From the NCBI GenBank assembly GCA_964019055.1, contig OZ025213.1, forward strand, positions 5,309,292 through 5,373,291: a stretch of DNA of 64,000 nt. Reading direction: 5' to 3'. Positions 14,701 through 27,020 of the stretch are shown here, one piece after another. The stretch is from Anthopleura xanthogrammica (Eukaryota; Cnidaria; Anthozoa; Actiniaria; Actiniidae). Under the pieces are notes generated by a model. The model was not told where the DNA came from. It did no database searches and was given only the letters and a program-made list of their open reading frames with translations. Positions within the stretch are counted from its first letter, which is position 1. Every line of letters begins with the position of its first letter. A program made the translations under genes and the position numbers.

Positions 14701-17700
14701 CATTATTTATGAAGGATGCAAAATAGGTCATTTTTGGCCATTTTTGGGCAAAAACCATGGGCTATAGTCCATGATTTTAGTTGATTCTGGTTCATTTTCA
14801 CACCTTTTGAAAAATTATACATTATTTATGAAGGATGCAAAATAGGTCATTTTTGGCCATTTTTGGGCAAAAACCATGGGCTATAGTCCATGATTTTAGT
14901 TGATTCTGGTTCATTTTCACACCTTTTGAAAAATTATACATTATTTATGAAGGATGCAAAATAGGTCATTTTTGGCCATTTTTTAGCGAAAAGCATGGGC
15001 TATAGTCCATGATTTTAGTTGATTCTGGTTCATTTTCACACCTTTTGAAAAATTATACATTATTTATGAAGGATGCAAAATAGGTCATTTTTGGCCATTT
15101 TTGAGCAAAAACCATGGGCTATAGTCCATGATTTTAGTTGATTCTGGTTCATTTTCACACCTTTTGAAAAATTATACATTATTGATGAAGGATGGAAAAT
15201 AGGTCATTTTTGGCCATTTTTTAGCAAAAACCATGGGCTATAGTCCATGGTTTTAGATGATTCTGGTTCATTTTCACACCTTTTGAAAAATTATACATTA
15301 TTTATAAAGGATGCAAAATAGGTCATTTTTGAGCAAAAACCATGGGCTATAGTCCATGGTTTTAGTTGATTCTGGTTCATTTTCACACCTTTTGAAAAAT
15401 TATACATTATTTATGAAGGATGCAAAATAGGTCATTTTTGGCCATTTTTGGGCAAAAACCATGGGCTATAGTCCATGATTTTAGTTGATTCTGGTTCATT
15501 TTCACACCTTTTGAAAAATTATACATTATTTATGAAGGATGCAAAATAGGTCATTTTTGGCCATTTTTGGGCAAAAACCATGGGCTATAGTCCATGATTT
15601 TAGTTGATTCTGGTTCATTTTCACACCTTTTGAAAAATTATACATTATTTATGAAGGATGCAAAATAGGTCATTTTTGGCCATTTTTTAGCGAAAAGCAT
15701 GGGCTATAGTCCATGATTTTAGTTGATTCTGGTTCATTTTCACACCTTTTGAAAAATTATACATTATTTATGAAGGATGCAAAATAGGTCATTTTTGGCC
15801 ATTTTTGAGCAAAAACCATGGGCTATAGTCCATGGTTTTAGTTGATTCTGGTTCATTTTCACACCTTTTGAAAAATTATACATTATTTATGAAGGATGCA
15901 AAATAGGTCATTTTTGGCCGTTTTTGGGCAAAAACCATGGGCTATAGTCCATGATTTTAGTTGATTCTGGTTCATTTTCACATCTTTTGAAAAATTATAC
16001 ATTATTTATAAAGGATGGAAAATAGGTCATTTTTGGCCATTATTGAGCGAAAACCATTGGCTATAGTCCATGGTGTTAGTTGATTCTGGTTCATTTTCAC
16101 ACCTTTTGAAAAATTATACATTATTTATAAAGGATGCAAAATAGGTCATTTTTGAGCAAAAACCATGGGCTATAGTCCATGGTTTTAGATGATTCGTGTT
16201 CATTTTCACACCTTTTGAAAAATTATACATTATTTATGAAGGATGCAAAATAGGTCATTTTTGGCCATTTTTGGGCAAAAACCATGGGCTATAGTCCATG
16301 ATTTTAGTTGATTCTGGTTCATTTTCACACCTTTTGAAAAATTATACATTATTTATGAAGGATGCAAAATAGGTCATTTTTGGCCATTTTTGGGCGAAAA
16401 CCATGGGCTATAGTCCATGATTTTAGTTGATTCTGGTTCATTTTCACACCTTTTGAAAAATTATACATTATTGATGAAGGATGGAAAATAGGTCATTTTT
16501 GGCCATTTTTTAGCGAAAACCATGGGCTATAGTCCATGGTTTTAGATGATTCTGGTTCATTTTCACACCTTTTGAAAAATTATACATTATTTATAAAGGA
16601 TGCAAAATAGGTCATTTTTGAGCAAAAACCATGGGCTATAGTCCATGGTTTTAGTTGATTCTGGTTCATTTTCACACCTTTTGAAAAATTATACATTATT
16701 TATGAAGGATGCAAAATAGGTCATTTTTGGCCATTTTTGGGCAAAAACCATGGGCTATAGTCCATGGTGTTAGTTGATTCTGGTTCATTTTCACACCTTT
16801 TGAAAAATTATACATTATTTATAAAGGATGCAAAATAGGTCATTTTTGAGCAAAAACCATGGGCTATAGTCCATGGTTTTAGATGATTCGTGTTCATTTT
16901 CACACCTTTTGAAAAATTATACATTATTTATGAAGGATGCAAAATAGGTCATTTTTGGCCATTTTTGGGCAAAAACCATGGGCTATAGTCCATGATTTTA
17001 GTTGATTCTGGTTCATTTTCACACCTTTTGAAAAATTTTACATTATTTATGAAGGATGCAAAATAGGTCATTTTTGGCCATTTTTGGGCAAAAACCATGG
17101 GCTATAGTCCATGATTTTAGTTGATTCTGGTTCATTTTCACACCTTTTGAAAAATTATACATTATTTATAAAGGATGCAAAATAGGTCATTTTTGAGCAA
17201 AAACCATGGGCTATAGTCCATGGTTTTAGTTGATTCTGGTTCATTTTCACACCTTTTGAAAAATTATACATTATTTATGAAGGATGCAAAATAGGTCATT
17301 TTTGGCCATTTTTGGGCAAAAACCATGGGCTATAGTCCATGATTTTAGTTGATTCTGGTTCATTTTCACACCTTTTGAAAAATTATACATTATTTATGAA
17401 GGATGCAAAATAGGTCATTTTTGGCCATTTTTTAGCGAAAAGCATGGGCTATAGTCCATGATTTTAGTTGATTCTGGTTCATTTTCACACCTTTTGAAAA
17501 ATTATACATTATTTATGAAGGATGCAAAATAGGTCATTTTTGGCCATTTTTGAGCAAAAACCATGGGCTATAGTCCATGGTTTTAGTTGATTCTGGTTCA
17601 TTTTCACACCTTTTGAAAAATTATACATTATTTATGAAGGATGCAAAATAGGTCATTTTTGGCCGTTTTTGGGCAAAAACCATGGGCTATAGTCCATGAT

Positions 17701-19656
17701 TTTAGTTGATTCTGGTTCATTTTCACATCTTTTGAAAAATTATACATTATTTATAAAGGATGGAAAATAGGTCATTTTTGGCCATTATTGAGCGAAAACC
17801 ATTGGCTATAGTCCATGGTGTTAGTTGATTCTGGTTCATTTTCACACCTTTTGAAAAATTATACATTATTTATAAAGGATGCAAAATAGGTCATTTTTGA
17901 GCAAAAACCATGGGCTATAGTCCATGGTTTTAGATGATTCGTGTTCATTTTCACACCTTTTGAAAAATTATACATTATTTATGAAGGATGCAAAATAGGT
18001 CATTTTTGGCCATTTTTGGGCAAAAACCATGGGCTATAGTCCATGATTTTAGTTGATTCTGGTTCATTTTCACACCTTTTGAAAAATTATACATTATTTA
18101 TGAAGGATGCAAAATAGGTCATTTTTGGCCATTTTTGGGCGAAAACCATGGGCTATAGTCCATGATTTTAGTTGATTCTGGTTCATTTTCACACCTTTTG
18201 AAAAATTATACATTATTGATGAAGGATGGAAAATAGGTCATTTTTGGCCATTTTTTAGCGAAAACCATGGGCTATAGTCCATGGTTTTAGATGATTCTGG
18301 TTCATTTTCACACCTTTTGAAAAATTATACATTATTTATAAAGGATGCAAAATAGGTCATTTTTGAGCAAAAACCATGGGCTATAGTCCATGGTTTTAGT
18401 TGATTCTGGTTCATTTTCACACCTTTTGAAAAATTATACATTATTTATGAAGGATGCAAAATAGGTCATTTTTGGCCATTTTTGGGCAAAAACCATGGGC
18501 TATAGTCCATGGTGTTAGTTGATTCTGGTTCATTTTCACACCTTTTGAAAAATTATACATTATTTATAAAGGATGCAAAATAGGTCATTTTTGAGCAAAA
18601 ACCATGGGCTATAGTCCATGGTTTTAGATGATTCGTGTTCATTTTCACACCTTTTGAAAAATTATACATTATTTATGAAGGATGCAAAATAGGTCATTTT
18701 TGGCCATTTTTGGGCAAAAACCATGGGCTATAGTCCATGATTTTAGTTGATTCTGGTTCATTTTCACACCTTTTGAAAAATTTTACATTATTTATGAAGG
18801 ATGCAAAATAGGTCATTTTTGGCCATTTTTGGGCAAAAACCATGGGCTATAGTCCATGATTTTAGTTGATTCTGGTTCATTTTCACACCTTTTGAAAAAT
18901 TATACATTATTGATGAAGGATGGAAAATAGGTCATTTTTGGCCATTTTTTAGCAAAAACCATGGGCTATAGTCCATGGTTTTAGATGATTCTGGTTCATT
19001 TTCACACCTTTTGAAAAATTATACATTATTTATAAAGGATGCAAAATAGGTCATTTTTGAGCAAAAACCATGGGCTATAGTCCATGGTTTTAGTTGATTC
19101 TGGTTCATTTTCACACCTTTTGAAAAATTATACATTATTTATGAAGGATGCAAAATAGGTCATTTTTGGCCATTTTTGGGCAAAAACCATGGACTATAGT
19201 CCATGATTTTAGTTGATTCTGGTTCATTTTCACACCTTTTGAAAAATTATACATTATTTATGAAGGATGCAAAATAGGTCATTTTTGGCCATTTTTTAGC
19301 GAAAAGCATGGGCTATAGTCCATGATTTTAGTTGATTCTGGTTCATTTTCACACCTTTTGAAAAATTATACATTATTTATGAAGGATGCAAAATAGGTCA
19401 TTTTTGGCCATTTTTGAGCAAAAACCATGGGCTATAGTCCATGGTTTTAGTTGATTGTGGTTCATTTTCACACCTTTTAAAAAATTATACATTCTTTATG
19501 AAGGATGCAAAATAGGTCATTTTTGGCCATTTTTGGGCAAAAACCATGGGTATAGCCCACGGTTTTGGTCGATTCGGGTTCATTTTCACACCTTTTGAAA
19601 AATTATACATTATTCATGAAAGATGGAAAATAGGTGATTTTTGGCCATTTTTGCAC
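2780..19656. repeat. Satellite array, about 119-bp monomer, roughly 140 copies, with higher-order repeats
   Basis: Head-to-tail monomers contain, in order, a 20-bp near-palindrome (CCATGGGCTATAGYCCATGG), TTGATTCTGGTTCATTTTCA, CACCTTTTGAAAAATTATAC, ATTATTTATGAAGGATGCAA and AATAGGTCATTTTTGGCCAT. A shorter class lacks about 10 bp (GGCCATTTTT) and measures about 109 bp. Identical 60-codon open frames recur on the minus strand at 4359, 5424, 7780, 8845, 10031 and 11096, which gives higher-order periods of 1065, 3421 and 5672 bp. Variant markers farther right repeat at 1745 bp (for example GGCCGTTTTTGGGC at 15916 and 17661). Monomers at both edges are more diverged than those inside, as expected for unequal exchange. 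The spurious open frames are not genes. Confidence 0.97.
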
Positions 19657-20228
19657 AAATCCCACCATCGAAAAAGCGTTCCAAAAGGTCTCGCTGTATT
19701 TTGCATAGTAGAACTTTTTGAGTTAGCTCTTAATACAGTGTCTTGATAGATCTCTTTCCCTTAAAAGTGCTAATAGTTGAAATACAGATGCAAATTTGTC
19801 AGGAGAGAACAGCGTTGGGTTATGCATGTTAAGTTAATCCTAATATTAATCTTGAAGTCAGTAGACTTCAGTCCAGGTCACGTGACCATACCCCCTTAAA
19901 TCGAGCAGTTTTTGCAAAATGAACATCAGAAATAATCAAAAACCAACACATAAAAGTAAATACTACCAATTACAGTATTAAAGTACTAACTTTATTAATC
20001 ATTAAGAAATTATAAAAAATTTAAACTTAGAGTGCTTTTTCCATACAAATCTCTAAAAACATTCTGCAAGCAACACTGTAGGCTTTGGTGATCTTTTTCT
20101 CTAAATTGCTTATTTTAGCATTTCCTTTTGCATAAGAGTAATGATTTATTAAAACATACAAAAGCAATATTACGCCTTTATGAGAGTGGTGTATATTTCT
20201 TCAAAATTGGTATTCTTGGTTTGCACGT

Positions 20229-20315
20229 GACGTCATGGCCGCCATGTTGGATGAATTTAACAAAAGATTTTACAATGAATTCTTTTGTTATATCATCCAA
20301 CATGGCCGCCATGTC
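20229..20315. mobile_element. Inverted-repeat element with CATGGCCGCCATGTTGG arms
   Basis: The left arm (GACGTCATGGCCGCCATGTT and on to ACAAAAGA) is matched in inverted orientation by TCTTTTGTTATATCATCCAA followed by CATGGCCGCCATGTC. The stem is about 35 bp around a 15-bp loop. A related half-copy (GGCGGCCATATTGGC) occurs near 25731. This is the form of a short MITE, but I see no clear target-site duplication. Confidence 0.6.
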
Positions 20316-21117
20316 TTTTGTTATTTTATTCTCTTGGGAATGATTTCAAACCAATAATTCATTTTGTTCTTTGCTAATTTTTCAAAATTCTCTGTCAATT
20401 TCTAATTATTTTATTATAGAAATAATCGTGTAAAGCTGATTGTTTTCGAACAGTTTGCCATCCTAAATGCCTTGCCAATTAGTTTCACTTCGTTTTGAAT
20501 CAACAAGAAATATTCATACTACTGATCTTTTCGAAAAAGCGTAGAATTATAGAATGTTATGTTTTTCATTGTGATTTATAGCATTATGATAGGCCTTTTG
20601 GGTTCATTAAAGCATTGGATTGACCAGAATATGTCTCGACAGAACACCTACACGAAAACTTTATCGTCGAGTCTCGAAGGAATGGCGACACTGAAATACT
20701 TCGTGCTAAATATCATGCGACTCTGCCTGGCTACTCTGTCTATCACTATGACACTGTCAATCACCTGATTGGAGGAGAGTAGTCGAGTTACCATGGTGTA
20801 GGGCTCTGAACCAATGAGGGGCATAGGTAATGGATAGGTACCGCGTAGAGTTGCACAATTTTTTCCATTTTGCCGTGTAGGAAAAAAAAGCCGCAGGTAG
20901 TTTTAGACTGGTTTGCCAGAGGCAACTCAGTAATAGCGTACATTGACTGGATTCTGATACAAATATTAGCCGTTAACAAAACGAGCAAGGGCCTGGGGCC
21001 TGAGTTTGAAAAGCTAATTTAATTAAGGTTTCAGAAAAAAATTACCCCATCTCATGAAAGAGCAACAAGCAACAAGTTTCAGATGTTTGACTTTATAGCG
21101 AAACAATAATTAATAAT

Positions 21118-21259
21118 GGTAATAGAACTGAGTTGAGTGCAATTTGGGCTGAAATCGCAAGAGTGATTGCAAAATTGCACGACCGCGCAGCGAGAGTGCA
21201 ATTTGTTAATCACGAGTGTGATTTCTGCTCAAAATTGCAAGACACTCAGTTCTATTACC
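21118..21259. mobile_element. MITE-like palindrome (GGTAATAGAACTGAGT ends)
   Basis: The ends GGTAATAGAACTGAGT and ACTCAGTTCTATTACC are exact reverse complements, and the inner parts (AGTGCAATTTGGGC and CTCAAAATTGCAAGAC) continue the foldback. Flanks are TTAATAAT and TATTAATC, suggesting insertion in a short AT palindrome. No coding capacity. Confidence 0.7.
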
Positions 21260-21667
21260 TATTAATCATTTCCATTTTGAAACTTAATATATTAAAATAC
21301 TCAACAGTTATATTTAGCTTCAAAAGTGATTGTTTGACAAAATGATGCAATTAATGATTCAAAATAGTGCAATTAATGCTTAAATCGCACACTTTTTAGC
21401 CAATCAGATTGCAGGATTTGCTAATGATTTCAAAATGGATATGATTAATGTTATGAGCATTCAAACACTGCCAAAATTACAGAGAAATTTATGGTGTCCT
21501 TAAAACGTCCAGCCATCTTAATATCTTAATTTCGTTTCAATTTCCCCAAACTCGTTCAAATTTTCACTAATTCTTATTTGCTCTTTCTCTAGATGGGGTT
21601 TGTTTGTGAAATAAATCGAATTTGAGAAACTCGTTTCCACTTCCCTGCTCGTTTTCGTGACAAGAGT

Positions 21668-24600
21668 CTACAAGATGAACATGAGTCCAACCAGTACGCC
21701 AACAAGAACAGTGTGGAAACTGACCATGGTTACAAGACAACCTGATGATTTCAAAGAAATGAAAATAAAGAGATGTTCTTTAATGAAGAAAATATTTACA
21801 ACAATTAAACGTTACATAAATGGAATAATATTAACTACAGAGTAGAGGCGAAGAGACAAAGAATAGATTACCTGACATCAACAGATCAAAACAATGTTGT
21901 CCGCCTTCGTTTGCTTTGCACACATACCGACCAGCATCATGGGATCGAAGGCTGCTAATGGTCAGTCTATATCGACAGTACGAGCAGGGCCTGGTAACTG
22001 CATACCGTTTAGCCATTGTCATGTTGACTAGATCTAGAATATTAAGACACATTGTATGAGAAACAAACTAAGCAACCGAACACTGACATTCCACTCTACT
22101 TACTTGCATCTTTCAAAGGGACTTGTGTTCCGTTGTTTAACCTCCTCAGCCATGTTATGTTCAGTGGATAGCCTTCAGCTGGACATTCCATCACCACCCT
22201 ACCCCCCTCAGTGCCCACTACTCCCGTTGGAGCTCCAAAAAATTGCACTCTTACTGAAAATGTAAACATAAAACTCAAAGTTAATACCTATTTAATACGT
22301 ATCTGGACTCCATGGCAACTAACTGTAATGAATTAATAATAGCTATGAATAAGTTGGTGGTACTTACTCCTGTGTATGGCCGTTCCCAAAGATATATTGA
22401 CAGGTTTTGAAGATTGTAGTCTCACCACAGCAATGCATTTATAAACTCCTCCATCTCTGGCTGACACAGCGGTGAAGATCAAAGGATTAATAGAATTAGT
22501 GGAGCCATTCTTGACAGTCTTAGTGTCCTTGACCCATGCTAGGCTCTCTAGTGGTGCTGTAACCTTGTCACCAGTATACGTTACATCACACGTCAGTTTA
22601 GCAGGTCTTCCAAGAGTGCTAGTCGTACCATTCACTGTTGCTCTGGGTAGATCACTCTCTGTATATCAATATATATAATCATCAATTCTCTAAAATATTC
22701 AGTTACAAATAATTGAGGACAGAGTGGTTCACTTACTTGATATGACATAGAGATTGAATACATGTTCATCTGGTTTATCAACGCTTCCCTGGCCATGTGT
22801 TGCAGAGTACGCCCAGCACTGGTACGGTCCAGAATTGTAGTGATCAGAAGGCTGTACTGACTTGATATGGAGGACTGTAGTTCGTGTTAAACCTGGGGGG
22901 AAAAAAGATTGGTTGCGTAACGATCAGTACTCAACAGGACTAGACAAGCTGAGTGACACGTCTTTATTCTATCAACATGTCTTTGTTATTTCATGCCATT
23001 TGATGTTCAACTGATCAATGATTTCATTGCGGTTTTTAAACAAATTAAAATTTGATCGATGACATCAACAACAAGCAGAAAACAAGCACCTTGGAACATT
23101 GCAATTACCCACGACCTTTGATGCATGTCGCTCTAACTTTGAAACATTGAGCAATATTGCATTGAGTAATATTTACCGTTTGTATCGTTTCTAGTTGTAT
23201 TGGTCATATAAACTCGCTGACTGTTTTGAATTTCATGGTAGGCGTGCTGTTTGTCTCGTCTGACGAAGACGACTTTACTTGGATATCCTGAAGTGTCTCT
23301 TGCAGTGCACGATATCGCCAAGGAATCTCCTTCTATTGCTATCTCATTCTTAGGATATGGAGGGATTATATCCAGGGCTGTGAACAAGAAGGTATTCAAC
23401 ACATTTTGTCACATCTAATTTGTTATTATAATCTAATACCCTTTGTTATCCCTGCTTTGCCTATACTATAGGCAACTCCCCAAGTACTTAACTCCCCAAG
23501 ATGACTGAATAACCTGCAAATTTTTATTGAAGAACTATCCAGATATTCCAAACGAGTACAAAAAAACGAAACTTTTGAAAAAGTTTGATAAAAATGACAT
23601 GGGTTTTTACTCAGAAAAAGCGGTAAGTCAGCGTACATTTTTGACACTATATTATAGGTGAGGAGAAAAAAAAAATAGTAAACTTCTTTTAATCGATCTG
23701 AAATTTCGTAGAGATGTTAAGAGTCAAGAGAACAACACACTTTCCTAGTTTAAGATCATTTAATTCAGAATTTACAAAATTATTGCGATTTCAGTTTTTT
23801 TATCAATGAAACCATTGCAAAGCTGCCATAAGTAGAGTACTTGGGCTACCTGTGGGCGAACCTTTATGTTGACGCTATGTGGGCCTGCCCACGACCCCCA
23901 CGACAGCAATGACGAGTATTGCGCGCGCATTTTAAATCTATTTGTTGGCGCGGTCTATTTTGGAAGTTACGAGTGGTTTGTAAATGTTAGGGATCTGAAT
24001 ATGATCATTTCCTGAGTTCTCATCTAGTTCAGAATGCATGCTTCTAAAAACCATCTGATTTGATTATAATCCAAGGTTCTCAGTTCTTTATGTATTATTT
24101 TTTTATTTATATATCTGCTTTGACTTGCATAGTCACAGTATAAGGCAGTGTTGTGATGATCGGCTTTAATGTATAACACGCAAACTAAGGGAATATTCAA
24201 GAAAGGAAACTGATAACAAGCAGTTGGTTCGGCTATGACGCAGTTACAAACTGTACAATACATAGAGGATATTACATGTTCGCGCGGAGATACGAATTTT
24301 ATCTTCGAGTGTTGATATTATCAGCACAAGAAGATAAAATTCGTATCTCCAAGCGGCCATGTAATGTTCTGTTTATTACGATACGATACCGATACGATAC
24401 GATACGATACGATACGATACGATACGATACGATACGATACGATACGATACGATACCGATACGATGCGATGCGATGCGATGCGATGCGATGCGATGCGATG
24501 CGATGCGATGCGATGCGATGCGATGCGATGCGATGCGATGCGATGCGATGCGATGCGATGCGATGCGATGCGATGCGATGCGATGCGATGCGATGCGATG

Positions 24601-26027
24601 CGATGCGATGCGATGCGATGCGATGCGATGCGATGCGATGCGATGCGATGCGATGCGATGCGATGCGATGCGATGCGATGCGATGCGATGCGATGCGATG
24701 CGATGCGATGCGATGCGATGCGATGCGATGCGATGCGATGCGATGCGATGCGATGCGATGCGATGCGATGCGATGCGATGCGATGCGATGCGATGCGATG
24801 CGATGCGATGCGATGCGATGCGATGCGATGCGATGCGATGCGATGCGATGCGATGCGATGCGATGCGATGCGATGCGATGCGATGCGACACGACACGCTA
24901 CGATACGATACGATACGATACGATACGATACGATACGATACGATACAATCTTATTTCACATTTCCATTAATATATACATTTTACAGATTTATATATTTTG
25001 TATTTTGTTCAGTAGAAAGATTTTGAAGGTTTTTTTTAGCAGAAATATAATTATAATTTTAAAATTTAGTACTAAATGGACCCTTAGAGTGGTTTTCATA
25101 AACCCATGAAATACACTTTAGCATTTGCGCACTACTTCACTCTGATTCTTTTGTTTTCTATTGTGTTTATCTGACTATTACACTTTAACTAGTACACTTT
25201 GTTTCACGGGTTAATGAAAACCATCCTAGGATTTTTAGTTAGATACTAACATTGTAAGTTACATTTTGATGAGCTAACACACAACTTTGCATATAAAACA
25301 CAAACACGTATATCAATAAATAAGTATCATACAGTATCAATAGAGTAGTTGTAAAGCGAGCATGCAGTAACATGTAGTAGACTGGCGTGTGTTCCATTGA
25401 CTTTCAGAAATAAAAACATGATCTTAAAAAATAAGCACCACCATCAGATAAAGCAAGCAAAAATATGTACTTTTGGAAAATTTCATAGCTATAAATAGAA
25501 TTCAAGTGAAGCTATTTGGAATCAAAATTATAGAGATTTGTATGTGTTCAGAGATCTGTTTCCTTGCTAGCCTCGTTGTGGTGTTTTCCCCTTTTTAAAA
25601 ATTCTCCTAACTTCTCAAGAATTTAATATTTTTGTCTCAAATTTTCTAACTTTGTTTATGACATTCTAATCTATAATTTTAATGTAGTGGTCAACTAAAA
25701 TATGAATTCAAAAATTATTATAATGAAGTGGCGGCCATATTGGCATATCATAACAAAATAACAAATATTACTTTATTCATTAAAGTCTCCTTTTAACCGG
25801 AATATTCATTAGTAGTCAAAACTGATTCACGCCCATACATTGTTAATGCGTTTTTCGAAATAAAAACTGATTTGCACTAAAATTAACATTGTACAGTTTT
25901 GCGTAAAATATTTTTTCTTTTTTGAGTGATTGAGGTACTTAAAAGAAAGAAATTAAACAGCTTATTTACCTGCAATCCTGGATATGATAGTCAGCAAGCA
26001 ACACAAGACCAGTACAGTGGTATTCAT
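21668..26027 (-). CDS. Secreted or membrane-anchored Ig-superfamily protein, three Ig domains (complete, 7 exons)
   Basis: The exons are 26027-25970, 23377-23177, 22892-22737, 22658-22368, 22253-22104, 22033-21872 and 21741-21668. Every intron is phase 1 with GT-AG ends, and the joined frame is 363 aa. Exon 1 encodes a signal peptide (MNTTVLVLCCLLTIISRIA). Ig domain 1 (about 20-138) is split over exons 2-3 (cysteines in AISCTA and GPYQCWAYS) and lacks the usual core Trp. Domain 2 (about 139-235) is a single exon (KLTCDV, LAWVKD, GGVYKCIA). Domain 3 (about 236-339) spans exons 5-6 (VVMECPAEGYP, ITWLRR, DAGRYVCKA). The last exon encodes a hydrophobic stretch (HTVLVGVLVGLMFIL) followed at once by TAG, as in a GPI-attachment signal or a tail-less membrane anchor. 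An adhesion or recognition role is inferred from the fold only; the ligand is unknown. Confidence 0.88.
24262..24378. mobile_element. Foldback element, partial copy of the 53.9-kb palindrome family
   Basis: The sequence opens AGGATATTACATG, runs through GGAGATACGAATTTTATC, and folds back through GATAAAATTCGTATCTCC to CGGCCATGTAATGTTCTG. The same hairpin arm occurs twice, in opposite orientation, in the large palindrome at 53931-54600. Here only one arm is present, and it passes directly into the TACGA-type pentamer array. It lies in the first intron of the Ig gene. Confidence 0.85.
24379..24947. repeat. Composite pentanucleotide array (GATAC)n-(GATGC)n-(GATAC)n
   Basis: A central block of perfect GATGC pentamers (about 24465-24885, over 80 units) is flanked on both sides by shorter GATAC blocks. 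The pentamer keeps several frames open, which produces long low-complexity frames (MRCDA or ASHRI repeats) that are not genes. The array sits in intron 1 of the Ig-superfamily gene. Confidence 0.97.
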
Positions 26028-26080
26028 GAATGGTTGTTCCAAAGTGAGCGAGTGTTTAGTTTAGTATCTCTTTACACTGC

Positions 26081-26088
26081 CTTTTATA
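26081..26088 (-). promoter_or_regulatory. TATA box of the Ig-superfamily gene
   Basis: TATAAAAG on the minus strand lies about 54 bp upstream of the ATG at 26027. This places transcription start near 26055 and leaves a very short 5' UTR. The assignment rests on motif quality and spacing. Confidence 0.6.
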
Positions 26089-26639
26089 CCTGCCTGCACA
26101 TTAACAGGGCTTTACCTGCAAGTTATAATTTATATTAATATTATTATTATAGTTTTGAAATTAATTATTTTATATAAAGGGCTTAAAACAAAGATCAAAT
26201 GCTGGAGGGTTCAAAATCCACCCCAACAATTAATTATGATTGACAGGCAACGAACAATAGATGATAAATCTGGTAAGGTATCAAACAAACAATCCAGAGA
26301 CCGAGGACGAGCAGGACGAGCGAATAAGAAAGAAAGAAAGAAAAAAAAGAAAGAAAGAAAGAAAGAGAGAGAGAAGGAATCATAAATACATTATATGAAG
26401 GGGTCTGGGTATGAATATGCCGATAGTGTCGGGGTGTACCTGGTACCTAGTGGTGATATCAAGGTGGGTCAGTGCAAAACTAAAATGTCGAAGCTTGAGT
26501 TGAACTCCGCACAATTATTTTACCTATTCTTGCTATCTACTTGGTCTCCTGCAGTGTACATAGTGATTACAATATGCCTTCGCTTGTCTGGTCAGTATTT
26601 ACAAATACGATGTGCTTATTTCCCCAGTAAAAATACGAG

Positions 26640-26805
26640 CGTGATCACAGAGTGTGGTCATGTTGTGATCACGGGTAAAAAAGTTTTCTCGTGATCGCGG
26701 TGTGATTAGGAACATGAATCACAATCTGTTGGCAGTAATGGTGATCACGGGTAAAAAACCACGATGTGATCACGGACGATTAATTAATTTCAGCGTGATC
26801 ACGGT
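26640..26805. repeat. Cluster of GTGATCACGG palindromic motifs
   Basis: Six copies of GTGATCAC or a near variant (GTGATCGCGG) occur within about 165 bp, two of them followed by GGTAAAAAA. Eight-base palindromes at this density are not expected by chance. Their role is unknown; they may be remnants of a tandem repeat or a binding-site cluster. Confidence 0.6.
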
Positions 26806-26987
26806 GTAAATAATAACGACAGTTCAGTGGTGTCCATATTGATTATAGTATAATTATTATAATAAAATTAAAAACTCCTGATTAAAAAGAATAGCTCTCA
26901 GTTAATCCAGTTGGCTCACACCCTTATGTAACGATAAATACTCTGTAATTCATTTGTGTAACTTAAAGGTGCCAAACATTGTCACTG

Positions 26988-27020
<33 letters not shown>

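Larger units (their letters stand above)
19657..21667. other. Non-coding region with small inverted-repeat elements
   Basis: No exon is recognisable between the satellite and the Ig-superfamily gene. It contains two palindromic elements, annotated separately at 20229-20315 and 21118-21259. The open frames here are short and without domain content. Confidence 0.5.

Noticed and set aside
24276..25109. Long MRCDA/ASHRI repeat open frames on both strands
   Set aside because: Pure pentanucleotide repeat; 15 bp gives five codons without stops. No other protein features.
26395..26694. 99-codon plus-strand frame upstream of the Ig gene
   Set aside because: Runs into the GTGATCAC cluster, shows no recognisable domain and lacks supporting signals.
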